Shown: piece after piece, positions 7,986-18,541 of the stretch
Position numbering within the stretch: position 1 is the first letter of the stretch
How the letters are laid out: each line of letters starts with the position of its first letter
The notes under the pieces: generated by a model
What the model was told of the DNA's origin: nothing
The model's database searches: none
Seen by the model: only the letters and a program-made list of their open reading frames with translations
DNA from: Mnemiopsis leidyi
Lineage: Eukaryota; Ctenophora; Tentaculata; Lobata; Bolinopsidae
DNA: 24,413 nt
Assembly: GCA_000226015.1 (NCBI GenBank)
Contig: JH154562.1
Location: 2,270 to 26,682 of the forward strand
Direction: 5' to 3'
Position numbers and translations under genes: made by a program

Positions 7986-8163
7986 CTGAATAAAAGAATA
8001 ATCGGTTAGATAACGTATTAATGCGACTTGTTCGCATCCCCCTTGAATCTCATCAAATTATAATGAAACTTACTAGAAACTTAATTTAAAACGCCTAATG
8101 GTCATTGAATTCCCGACATGAGCCCCTTATCCGCTAACCGCTTGTACAATGTCATAAACATAC

Positions 8164-8347
8164 CGGTATAACACAAACAGTAGCATCCCGTCTGAGAGGA
8201 ACATAGCTGCTCCTGCAACTGCAATGATAACTACCGACAGTATTCACGCAAAGTTGCTCACAGCCTCCGCAACCAGAAGCTTCCCCACAATCGCACTCGT
8301 CGATGTCCCTACAGGTCTTGCCATCACTGTCCAACACGTAGCCAGGT
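8164..8347 (-). CDS. EGF receptor-like gene, exon F: end of cbEGF-4 and all of cbEGF-5
   Basis: Acceptor CCCCCTCAG|A with a strong pyrimidine tract, donor CCG|GTATGT, phase 2 to phase 0. It encodes PGYVLDSDGKTC closing cbEGF-4, then DIDEC and CVNTVGSYHCSC of cbEGF-5. cbEGF-5 has extra cysteines in its first loop (CDCGEASGCGGC). Confidence 0.9.
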
Positions 8348-10874
8348 CTGAGGGGGGAGGTGCTAAGTTACAGTCGGTTATCGTAACGGGTACATCGGGT
8401 GCTTTGAGCTAGATTCGCAAATTGGAGATAGGGTTACTGTGCAGGTGACAGGTGCATGCATTTGGCGTGAGGCCAACAATTATTGTTGATCAATTTTAAC
8501 GCGCGAGCCGCGCATCCCTTCCCGTCATGGTAGCTGATCCCATTGCGCGCGGTCAACTTGTAAAATGAAACATGGTTTGCGCGTGCTGTAAAATTCCATA
8601 TGGCACACTGCCTGTCCCTTTAAGATAAACTTCATTCAAGTATAGCAAGTATGATATGGTAGTAGGACAGGCGACTTGTGGTTCGAACTCATCATCAGGA
8701 AAATCCCGCCTCCGTGAGTAATGGTGATGCTCTGATGTTTGAAACGTGAGATAAATATGTAAAGTTTCAAAATATATATTTTTCTAAATATTTCCTATGC
8801 GAGATGAAAAATGCAAATGAGTCGCTCATACAGCTAACCTCATCGATCGGTCAGAAAAGGTGACATGAACACTGTACAATGATACAGCTCACAGAGATTT
8901 TAGGTGTAGGAGCTCCTGAATTTCTGCAGAAATTTACAAACTTGTGGTAAAATGTGGTAACTAAATGTGACTCCTTGAAATCGTTCCGATCATTTGAAAA
9001 CGTTTTTTAACGTTTTAAGGGTACAACTAACAGACACGATGCAATTATATTGAAAAAATGCAAAGTGCAAACTGGATTGTAACTAAACAGTAAAGAGCTC
9101 TAACTTTTTAAGCATATCACGACTTGCAGATTGGCGTATGATTCAAAGGGCCTTCTTGTGTACGTGCCAGCTTGCTGGCCGATAACTATGTTTTGGTATC
9201 TCGTCATTATTTTACAGCTAAGACCTCAATTTTAGAGTTTAATTCAAGTTTATCGTGTTTGCACATTTATTGACGTAATTAATTGCTGTAATATTTCAAA
9301 ACGTTTTGGATGAAAAATGTTTGATCTTCAAATCTGGCAGTGTAATTGTATTCGTCAAAACACGTGATAGTCGACGGTTTAAATGGCATGAATAGGACTC
9401 TTACCCATCTTTAAAAAACAAGCACGCACACACACACGAACACACACACGAACACACACACAAACAAACAAACAAACAAACAAACAGACGCACACACGCA
9501 GGGCGCAGGCACACACACGCACACACGCACACACACACACACAAACACACACAAACACACACACACACACACACACACATACACACAAACAGACGCACAA
9601 AAGTTCATGATTAGATTTAGAAGAACGAAAATGACCCCTCTCCCTCCGAATAAAGTGCTACCCTCCAGCCAGTACTAATCACATTACTCCTGCCCCCTCC
9701 ACGAGTCCAGCGTGTGTGTGTGTGTGTGCCAACGATGAGCTAAAACTGGAGAAACCTTATTTTCTTTATCAGTAAATCTGATTATAAATCATGTCCTGAT
9801 TCCAGAACAGCCGATAAAACAGTAGTGTAAATTAGCTGATACTTTTGAATGTTATTCAGTTGCTAGCGGGATTCCGAAAATTTGGAGCTGTTAACTTACA
9901 AGTTACAACCAAAGAAAAATTCAAAATACAAACACACACACAGAGACACATAGACACCTAATAAATACGAAAAAGTGACGTTAAGTTGCGTCACCCCCGT
10001 ACATAGATACTTGTACTAAGATAGAAAAATACAAACTTGTAAACATGTACACAATCACACAAACACTACTAATTACTAATGCTATCTACAATTTTGTAAC
10101 GTTACTTCCATTTATGCCAAAACTCTACAATTCTATGGCACAAAAAATTTCGGATTCAAAAAGTATATCAATGTGATATCTTGGAACTAAAGGAGATATT
10201 ATTTTCAACTATTTGTCTTAAATGAAAACGTCAGCAATGATTTATTTCCTTAACAGTTTTAAGATTAAATTTGTCTCCACATACTATACTGACGACTGAA
10301 GTACTTCTAAAAACGATAGCGACTATATCAAGAGAAGATAAAGTCTGTATTTATAAGTATGTAGTATTAACCAACAGCTTCTTATTTGTCTTCCCGTGAG
10401 AAGAAAACCAAGCCTACTTAAATCGACTCACATCACTCCCACTATCTCATCCCAGAAAAGATATAAGAATTGAACGTTCCCACATAAATAAGAAAGCCTT
10501 GCTAGGAGAAGAAACACAAGCTGTACATGTAGTGAAGAGGTTCCTCTATTCTCTTGACGTACACGGTGCACGGTAGAGTAGTAAAGCAGTCCAAGCAATT
10601 ATAAGTCTTCTAATGTCGTCTAAATCTCTAAACCACGCAATATGTTGTATGTTCGATAATGCAGGGGTTCCAGTATTACAAGTTAAAGTCGGATTACTGG
10701 ACTTGGAGGATTTTGTCAGGATGTATAGCGTAGACCTTCCTGAGCACTGTGACATCTACCCTCAATGCAATCCGTCCCAAGTCCCAAGTCCCCCAATTTA
10801 ATATTTTTGACAACAAATTTTCAGCGGAATTTCTTACAAAATCACGAAGGGGAACAGTAAGAAAATAAACTTAC
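8348..10874 (-). other. Intron E-F of the EGF gene
   Basis: A 2,527-nt intron. It contains a CpG-dense patch (about 8500-8575, several GCGCG), a 15-bp palindrome CAACAATTATTGTTG at 8474-8488 resembling paired SOX sites, and the CA/AAAC microsatellite. A segment at 10546-10801 is open on both strands but has no recognised motif. No EGF exon is missing between the flanking phases. Confidence 0.7.
9419..9599. repeat. CA microsatellite with AAAC tract
   Basis: Roughly 180 bases of CA-rich repeat, including a CAAA run of about seven units near 9461-9486 and interruptions with CG. Its minus-strand frames give artificial Cys/Val-rich peptides. Confidence 0.97.
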
Positions 10875-10956
10875 TTGCAACTACAGGTATAGCCGGGATC
10901 CTGGTTTGTGCACTCCTGATCACACTCATTTGTTCCGTCGAAACATTCGTTTATAT
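10875..10956 (-). CDS. EGF receptor-like gene, exon E: first part of cbEGF-4
   Basis: Acceptor GTTCTTCAG|A and donor AA|GTAAGT, phase 1 to phase 2. It encodes INECFDGTNEC and CTNQDPGYTCSC. The Asp of DINEC is completed from exon D across the splice junction, which supports the join. Confidence 0.88.
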
Positions 10957-12245
10957 CTGAAGAACGGGTTTAGTCAGAGGTGAAATTACTGGTAAAGTTT
11001 CTAAGAGGGGGGAGCAACCCCCACCTCTAGATGTTGACGGATATAGGCCCCCATTAGCAGGGTACCGCTAACCGGGCTGTATTAGTGTGTGTGACATGTG
11101 AACAACGTTAATTTGTCACGGTTACCTTCCCCCTGATATATCTGCTGAGTAATATCCCACAAAGCTGGTGTTTAGATATGACACTAGTAAACTTAAACTT
11201 ACACGGAACCAACCAACTCTAGCACAATATATAACGTCCTCCTTTATTTTTCTTAGATCTTAAAATTAGTGAGATAAAAACGAGTGCCTTGCTTATTAAT
11301 AAGAATTTTGATTTATTTATCTTGTGATAATCATCTTTTCGAGTAACAATCTATCTTAAGTGTTGGTTGTTGCTGATGATGATATATAAACTGAAAACTC
11401 CTTAACTGTGTGTTTTAACAGGTGCTCTATGTAATATTTCTAAAGAAACAAAGAATATGGATAAGTGAGATAAGTTAATAAAGAACAAAATGGCGTGAAT
11501 CCAAACTGCTCAGTTCTGGTACTACACGCGAATAGAGGAAATTGTTTTATCTTGATAGAGCGATAAGAATCATTCATCTACTAAGTTACAACGTACAGAG
11601 ACTTGGCACTGCTTTACTAGTGTCTTTATTAATATTGAGTTAACAGCTGCTTTACAGTTATGTTCGAAACTCCATAAATCATTAAGTTGTTTCGGTCCCG
11701 AATATTATTGAGCGTATATAAATAATTCTTGAGAAACATAGAAACGTCTCTAAATACACTATAAGCTAAATGTTTGCTAAGAAGACAGTTGCATTACTCT
11801 CATTGCAGGGCTACTACGGGGGATGGGAGCGAGTGCCCTACAGAATTTGAATTGTCGTTAACTTGTCACTCACATTGCACATGACTTCCGTCACACAAAC
11901 AATACAAATGCGGGGCTCCCATTGGCCGGCGATTCTCCTTCCTATCTGTTCATTGGTCGAGAGCCACGTCACATGATCCCACGTGAGCCGTTAGGGAGAA
12001 TTCATTAAAATCGGGGGCATTATGGAGCTGTGTATGTATTGTGCGAGCGTGCGCCGTGTGGTAGCACGTATCGGTGTTGCCGTGTTGTAGCACGTATCGG
12101 TGGGAGGATTACAGCCGATCTACATTCTGACAAATCTACACACAGAAAGTGTCGAACTTCGAACTCACTTGAAGTCCTGTCAAACAGCTCATCGTGAGAT
12201 ATTTTGTCTAAAAAACAACAGTAAAAACTCAAATATTTGACTCAC
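10957..12245 (-). other. Intron D-E of the EGF gene
   Basis: A 1,289-nt intron with no coding signal. A short hairpin-like G/C tract lies near 11001-11025, and a promoter-like patch lies at 11905-12105. Confidence 0.65.
11905..12105. promoter_or_regulatory. Promoter-like CpG/CCAAT/E-box patch inside an intron
   Basis: Two inverted CCAAT-type motifs (CCATTGG near 11919 and CATTGG near 11951), CACGTC and CACGTG sites near 11964 and 11980, and a duplicated 16-bp block GTAGCACGTATCGGTG at 12061-12076 and 12088-12103. It is more GC- and CpG-rich than the surrounding intron. It could be an internal promoter or enhancer, or a mobile-element remnant. Confidence 0.25.
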
Positions 12246-12330
12246 CGACACAAGTTTTCCTGTCGTCTAAAAGTCTGTATCCCTCACTGCAACTACATTG
12301 GTAGTCCCTCTCTCCGATTCTCTGGCAAAA
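12246..12330 (-). CDS. EGF receptor-like gene, exon D: second half of EGF-3
   Basis: Acceptor CTCTTCAG|T and donor TCG|GTGAGT, phase 0 to phase 1. It encodes FCQRIGERDYQCSCSEGY... and the last cysteine of EGF-3. This repeat lacks the Asn/Asp of the calcium-binding consensus (Arg instead), so it is probably not a cbEGF. Confidence 0.85.
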
Positions 12331-12751
12331 CTGAAGAGAGAAACCGTTCTTATAAACCTGGGTTTTATTGCATCGCATCTACTGGTTTCATTTGTCACAG
12401 TCAAATTCAAAATGTCATGATCCTGCTGCTAGTTAACGGGCGAGGAAATTTCATGGTTGACAGTGGTCAAAGTTTAAGCAAATAAATTTGGTTTTATGTC
12501 CGGGCACATACAAATCCTAATTAAGATCTTGCCAAATAGATTTAGTTTGCGGGCACTCATAAACCAAATAAAGATCTCCTAAAATGACTTCTGTAGACCT
12601 AGAGTTAACATGTGTTAGTTAGACTATTGAATGAACTGAAGTTTGACAGAGGCAGATCAGGCCTGTGTTAAAAACATGCCGCGCTAAATTCAAACATCAG
12701 AATGTGACTCATAAACATTGATCACGTGACTAAGGATTTCACAAGACTTAC

Positions 12752-12872
12752 TTGAGTACAGCCAGTGTGTTCCCTGTTACAGGGATCTATGGGAACGCAG
12801 GTACTCCCGTCCTCAGCTAGCTCAAAGTTTTCGATACAGCTACATTTGTAGGTCCCAGCGTAGTTGTCGCAC
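12752..12872 (-). CDS. EGF receptor-like gene, exon C: rest of cbEGF-2, start of EGF-3
   Basis: Acceptor TTGGCAG|G and donor CAA|GTAAGT, phase 2 to phase 0. It encodes CDNYAGTYKCSC, the hydroxylation and calcium-binding motif completing cbEGF-2, then IDPC and further residues opening EGF-3. Confidence 0.88.
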
Positions 12873-13925
12873 CTGCCAATGGTAGATTGGTAATCGTAGT
12901 TATAATGGAGTGCACTTGAAATTAATAAGTGCTTGATAAAGAACTTGAAGTTCAAATCTTGGAAATTCAAGAAATGTCGGAGGTTTAATTATACAAATTA
13001 TTTTACAAATGAATCAATATAAAGGTTGGTAGTTACAGAAGATTATAGGACGCTTTGTAAATATATTACATGATTCCTCAATACCACGTGTCTTTGGTTT
13101 ATGAGTTATTTCATATGGGTTTGATTTCTAATTTGTCAAGTTCAAATGTCTGTTTCTATCTCAAGTGTCTGTTTTTTCTTACGAGGGTCTGTTTTCTTAC
13201 AACTCTTTACTGTTTAGACCTTTTGCTTTCGTGTAAACGTTTTTTATAATCTACAAGATTGCAATACATCATTGCAAGGCTGACAGGAACGACAACATTA
13301 TTTCTTTGAATATTTAATCGTTACCGTAGATAGTTTTTTCTCGCAGAAAATCGTGTCAAGAATATTAACAATTTGTCAGTCAACCTATTTATTTGGCACT
13401 GAAGCAAGCAACTTTCACAACTTCCCTCTCAAACCTTCAATTTAATAAGGTTATATACCCATAATCAGCAGAACCTACTTCAACACACACCCATGAGCTA
13501 CCCTCTATATTTGTGTTTCTATGTGTCCTGCAACTTGCGGAACGATTTCCGAGCGTGCGATAAAAAGAGAAATCAGGACAAGGAGAGAAATCAGGAGGTG
13601 TAATGATATGAAGAACGTTTCTAACGGGACCGCTACATTTCTAGCACCTGCTCTGGACAATTAGAGCTAAGAAAGAGAGATGTCGAGCGTTAGGTGGAGA
13701 ATCCATGGCTAATCTCGACATGAACACGGAATGTGGAGTGCACATGTTGGACGTGTCGCAAGGTTTAAGTTGGATTGATGTTGCAGATTCACAAGGCAAG
13801 CTGCTGTTTTGAATTAAAAACAGCTTTAAATTGGAGGAATAGAGATGCTTATCACATGTCAAGAAGAAGGATCACCTACTCATTATGATTTAATTACGTG
13901 GACTGTTTCAAGCTTGACACGAGTT

Positions 13926-13956
13926 GTCTACACTCCATGCGTCATGGAGCGTAGAC
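13926..13956. repeat. 14-bp inverted repeat, 3-nt loop
   Basis: GTCTACACTCCATG and CATGGAGCGTAGAC pair with one mismatch around loop CGT. A small intronic hairpin with the same architecture (3-nt loop) as the larger one at 7643-7719. Confidence 0.8.
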
Positions 13957-14528
13957 ATAGATAGATCTGTCTTTCTATGAACTAACTCGGTAAGTCAGCG
14001 CCGAATCAATCTTGTAGCTGCTAAACCCAGAGTGACAACGTTTTTGTCTGTATTTAATATTATGTATTTACCAATCGTTAACTTAGATTAAAGGGCAGAT
14101 CGGTCAAACTCGGCTCCTTGTGATTGGGCAGATATAATCCTGAACGCTAGGAGTGCTTTTTCACCACATAACTAGAGTAAATTCGCGTAAGAAGTTGCAT
14201 CCTGTCTGGTTTATCGACATCATTTACCGAAACTCTAAATCTTGTCCTCTATCTGAACTTTAACGTCGCGACAGATTTACCACTCACACAAACATTGTAA
14301 ATTTACCGGTTTACTCCTCAAACTTTCTATCCAATGCACGTGCAGCAATTAGTGCTGCATTGACAATACTATTGTTTACGCCCTCCACCAATGAGAGAGC
14401 TCTAAACACCTGAGTATCCAATCAGGAGACAACATGTCGGTCACGTGGTGTCAGTTTTATAGTTTTATTTCTATTATAATTATTATTTGCAGATACAACA
14501 CTAGGCTCATGCCAGTCTATTGTGCACT

Positions 14529-14692
14529 AGGTTCAGTACCGATACCTACACAATGCAGATACGGCAGTGGAGCGACGTAGGCAGGTGATGTTCACTTCCC
14601 GGGATAAACTCACCGAAACCTCGAAAATAATTGGAGTTGAAGAGAAGGAGAACTTGCTATCAGAAATTGGGCGTGAACTTGTTTTCGAGTAG
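14529..14692 (+). other. Orphan open frame, possible exon or gene fragment
   Basis: A plus-strand frame of 54 codons ends in TAG at 14690-14692. Its sequence looks protein-like (AVERRRQVMFTSRD, then KIIGVEEKENLLSEIGRE) and is charged and helix-prone. A good acceptor-like tract, TTATTATTTGCAG, ends near 14492, but the stop at about 14526 blocks a frame from there. I do not recognise the family. It could be a decayed gene or transposon fragment, or chance. Confidence 0.2.
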
Positions 14693-15300
14693 CACGGCTG
14701 ACAGCCGTTAACAAGTATGACCCTAAATCTAACTAAGATATTCATAACATCACGGATCTCTCATCTCAAGACGAGTTTCTTCGGATCATCCCATATTCCC
14801 GGACCTCGGTTGTCAGAGCACGACATATACAGAGTTCAAATACGGGCGATATTGCAATGTGTGTTTATGTCATGGTCTGGGAAAATTAGTGCCGAATGGC
14901 AAAGCTGCTGTGTAGTCACGAACTGCGTTCAAATCCAACATTTGTATACGTAGATCTATGGTTTTAAAATCCGAAAAAATATTAACGGAAGTAAATCTGC
15001 CTGCTTCAGTTGAAAGTAACGTGTGCCAAGGTAACATAACTCAAGAAACTATCGGGGAGCCCCGGTCTTTTTTGGTTTCCATGACCTATAACGGAAAAGC
15101 TGAATTTTTCCTCCTACACTTATAATAGTGCAGTGTTGTTGCTCTGAAAATAACGTTTGCAGACAGGTCACATCTATCTGTCAGTTAAGCGGGGTTCCAC
15201 GTTCCCTAGTAAACCAGATAGACCTGTTTGTGGTCACCAAGTTGACAGGTACTTGTAACCATGACAACATATCCCGCAAGTCACGTGGTCACACTCCTGG

Positions 15301-15536
15301 GAAATTTGTATCTGCGGGTAGTCTGCAAGTGCAAACTATCCCCCCTTTATAGTCTAGAAATTTGTATCTGCGGGTAGTCTGGAAAGTGCAAACTATCCTC
15401 CCCCCTTTATAGTCTAGAACTTTGTATCTGCGGGTAGTCTGCAAAGTGCAAACTATACCCCTTTTCTAGTCTAGAACTTTGTATCTGTGTGTAGACTACA
15501 AAGCGCAAACTATCCCCCTGTTCTAAACCAGAACTT
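15301..15536. repeat. 57-60-bp tandem repeat, four copies
   Basis: Copies at 15301-15356, 15357-15416, 15417-15473 and 15474-15530, plus the start of a fifth. Each starts GAA(A/C)TTTGTATCTG and ends with a C-run and TAGTCTA. The last copy is the most diverged. A short minisatellite. Confidence 0.95.
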
Positions 15537-15734
15537 CTAGCATAGCTCTAAAGTTCGTGTACTAAGATTGCAAGTAGCACAGTAACATGCCATCCAACAT
15601 AGAACAGTAGTCAGTAGTTAGTACCCGTTTAGCTCTGTGTAACTCAATGCTAAATAATCGCCAGGTCTAACTGCAGTTGAGCAGCCGGCCTCGACAAGAC
15701 ATTGGTTTCCTGTCTAAATGTTTCACTTTGTGTT

Positions 15735-15852
15735 GCTCTCCGTGGTGTAATGTTGAGTTCCCCCATCACGGAGTACCACAGGGCAGCACTCTGGGTCCTT
15801 AAATTTGCAATTTAACATAATGAATAATGATTATGTAGATGACGTGGTCTTG
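15735..15852 (+). pseudogene. Fossil non-LTR retrotransposon reverse transcriptase
   Basis: Three short RT-like blocks occur in order but in different frames: a LSSPIT-like block just before 15770, GVPQGSTLGP at 15770-15799, and YVDDVVL at 15832-15852. GVPQGSxLGP and Y[AV]DD are RT motifs of LINE-type elements; YxDD is the catalytic metal-binding motif. The normal spacer between the two blocks is mostly missing and there are frame changes and stops, so the copy is dead. Clade cannot be assigned from this little sequence. Confidence 0.65.
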
Positions 15853-16519
15853 GTAACAACAACCCCAACAAAGCTGAGGTCTGTAAAAACCTGCCCAATT
15901 AGGTATGTTAATCATGCCATTTATACACTTCAGGGTGAACTCTACACTCCGAGGAACCATGATCAAGTCGGGAGCCAACTGACCGTTCTGTCAGAAGACA
16001 CTTAACCGCAAATAGAGCGACTTCCGGGAGCAATTATTGAATAATCGTAAGTAACAAGGATAAACGTACGTCCATTGTTATGGGAGATACATTTACCCGA
16101 GAGAGGAGGGAGAGAGAGGAGGGAGAGAAAATATTGCTACTTATTTCAAATTAGTATCTTTGTCCGCTACTCCCACTGCTTTTGTAGCGAGTTAGGGATA
16201 ACAAAGAGAGCGGGAGAGATTACCGTAAGTTTGGGTACACACACATAACGAAATTTAAATTGTAAGTCATCCTCCACACAACATGCTCATCTTTATATCT
16301 GCCGTAACAAGCGAAAGTAGGTCGGCAGGTACTTAACATGACAATGGCTGGTTATGTTTCAGTTTGGACTCTCTCTCTTTCTCAATCACTCTACAAACGC
16401 TGAGACTAGGGTATTATACCAATCTATTGGTTCGATTAGGGGTCGTTAGAGGTCCCGTTTATCGGTACACGTGAAGCAGATATTCCGACAAAATTCGGGC
16501 ATTTATCTATTTAGGTGCA

Positions 16520-16580
16520 TGGGGGAAGAATGAGGCTAAAATGTGGGAAGAATGAGGTTAAAATGGGGGAAGATGATGAT
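16520..16580. repeat. 22-bp tandem repeat, about 2.7 copies
   Basis: TGGGGGAAGAATGAGGCTAA-type units at 16520-16541 and 16542-16563, then a partial third that turns into GAT repeats. Confidence 0.85.
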
Positions 16581-17428
16581 GATCAGGACAATGGGTCACT
16601 AATCGATGTTTAACCTAAATTTTCTTATTTGACTTTTGAAGCAATTGCAAGAGTCACATGATAGATAACCACTATAAATACTTCAATAACTTATTTTATT
16701 AACCCTGTTCTCGGATCACGTTTAGCGATAAATTATGCGATATTAAATTGCCAGGGCTGGTTATCGCAGAGTTAATTACGATTCTAGCTTAACATTCTGA
16801 TCAATGAAGCTACGTGAAACCTCATAATTATGCAAACTCTACTGCAAAATACTGAACGGTTCCTTTAAACAACTATGCCTCGGCCCTCCTACCGTGAAAA
16901 TATCCTAAATACCAAACGGCCGACATGGTTGAACGGTTCATGACATAGACATGACGGCAGATCATAAGGGACAACCGGCCAGAAAGCCACCTTAATAAAA
17001 TTTCCGGTGAAAGTCCCGGGCGGAAGAGAATTTTCAGTAAATGTTGGGGTCGACTCCTGCAGACCGCATACATGTACACTTCTCCAGGATATATAACAAG
17101 AGGGGTCTCCTCCTAGGTTCAACATAAGTGGTCTCCTGTACGCTAAAATCTGGACATGCTTACAATCCTTCATCTAAAACATTTAACATATTGAGATACA
17201 AATAGTTAGGACATAATCGGTCTGCTAAAATATCGGGCGGCAGTTAGCGACCTCTTTAAGTGTGCGTTTACTCAATTAGACCCAATTAACTGTAACCATT
17301 GTACCTCTTCTTTCTCTCTCCCTGCCTCGCCTGATACATCTACCTGGTCTGTAACTTGGCGTTCAGAAAGGAATTACACGCCAGATACAAGAGTCTGAAG
17401 ATCGTGCACCCGTCCCGTGAAGTGGCGT

Positions 17429-17442
17429 GTTGCCATGGAAAC
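17429..17442. promoter_or_regulatory. RFX X-box-like palindrome
   Basis: GTTGCCATGGAAAC closely matches the RFX X-box. It sits 11 bases from GGTCACGTGACC (17454-17465), a perfect 12-bp E-box palindrome, and near a forkhead-like GTAAACA at about 17497-17503. Together they form a candidate intronic enhancer. Confidence 0.4.
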
Positions 17443-17453
17443 ACAGGGTTTAC

Positions 17454-17465
17454 GGTCACGTGACC
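17454..17465. promoter_or_regulatory. Palindromic E-box GGTCACGTGACC
   Basis: Perfect 12-bp palindrome with CACGTG core and GTCACGTGAC context typical of USF/TFEB-class bHLH-zip binding. Adjacent to the X-box-like site. Confidence 0.35.
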
Positions 17466-18098
17466 CGGTACTGGCAAGCAATCAGGGTAACCCTGTAAAC
17501 AGGTATATTAGCTTTTCCCAAGGTCGGCTTTACCGCCAACTTCATGGATCTGCCACACATCTGTTGATTGCCAGATGAATTAACACTCTTACCTTCACTC
17601 TCTCTTTCGGACTCTCTTTCTATAAGTCGGGGTAAGAAATAGGTTATCCACAGAACCCTGGATCAAGATGATGAGAGTCGGTTAACGTTGAGAGAATTAA
17701 TTTTGGATGGCTCCCAAGAAACTTACATACACACTGTAGAGAGCGATGAAGATTAATATTCTCAAATTGCGACATGAAACAATGAAGCGTGTCATGGAGG
17801 AGAGTAATTAAGAAATATTATACGGATGCTAACTTTTTTTTTATCTCATACTTATTTTAATTCGGACACTCCAACAGCCACATGTTACACAAGTGTAACG
17901 GCCAATTACAGGAGGCCGAATGTACAATTATACATACACGCCAGTGACGGTTAAGGTAGTGTGTACCATACTTTTATCGCCCGAGACTTCGCTGCAATGG
18001 GCAGCTACTCATTTAACCCTCAATCACGGTTTCCCGATCATTCGGCTGAGTCGACCGAAGAAGGTTGCATAGGCAACTGCCCTTAGCGCACTTCTCTA

Positions 18099-18174
18099 GG
18101 ACTGGCGGATACGGGATTTGAACCCCCGACCTCCTGCGTGGGAGCCGAAAAGCAAACCACTACACCACCAGCCC
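18099..18174 (-). mobile_element. tRNA-derived SINE head or tRNA pseudogene
   Basis: Read on the minus strand: ends GGGCTGG and CCAGTCC pair over 7 bp, box A-like TGGTGTAGTGG, anticodon-region CTCCCACGC resembling glycine (CCC) tRNA, and box B-like GGTTCAAATCC within a good T-arm hairpin. The length is 76 nt, but the T arm is separated from the acceptor strand by about six extra bases and the anticodon stem is poor, so it is not a working tRNA. A body probably continues towards about 17940. Related to the copy at 5976-6038. Confidence 0.7.
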
Positions 18175-18467
18175 ATTAAACTTAAAAGCTAAAAAACAAG
18201 GCCAACTGCAACGAAAGTAACCATAGTTGATTCATTTTTTCTGATTCACGGTCTGTAGTTCTATAGAATACTCATTACTCATGAGCCGAAAGCATCAACT
18301 GTGCTTGAGGAAAGAGAGATGTCATAATTGTAATTAAATTCACGGGTAACGTAATTAAATTCACAGTGCAAGTTCCAACCAAAACTTGATAATCCAACTG
18401 AACCTTGATCAAAGGTTAGTCAGATCCTGTTTCGGAAGTTCCTCCTGTCCTATTTCCTACATAACAA

Positions 18468-18541
18468 CATGCCCGGGCATGCCCTGAGGGCAAATTTCAA
18501 AAAATTTTTGCTCCCGGATACCCTAAGGTACCCAGGAGCAA
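18468..18541. repeat. Cluster of palindromes
   Basis: CATGCCCGGGCATG (18468-18481) is a perfect 14-bp palindrome, followed by GCCCTGAGGGC. Then arms 18508-18522 and 18527-18541 (TTGCTCC...TACC / GGTA...GGAGCAA) form a 15-bp stem with two mismatches and loop CTAA. Confidence 0.75.

Noticed and set aside
9379-9608. Three overlapping Cys/Val-rich minus frames
   Set aside because: Translation of the CA microsatellite.
10546-10801. Open frames on both strands in intron E-F
   Set aside because: Each looks slightly protein-like but has no recognised motif, and the flanking exons already join in phase; may be mobile-element debris.
16873-17173. 68- and 94-codon minus frames
   Set aside because: Two overlapping frames without domain or motif, no plausible phase-compatible splice partner; not needed to join exons B and C.
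18099-18174. Functional tRNA-Gly gene
   Set aside because: Box A, box B and end pairing are present, but the anticodon stem is mismatched and extra bases separate the T arm from the acceptor strand.
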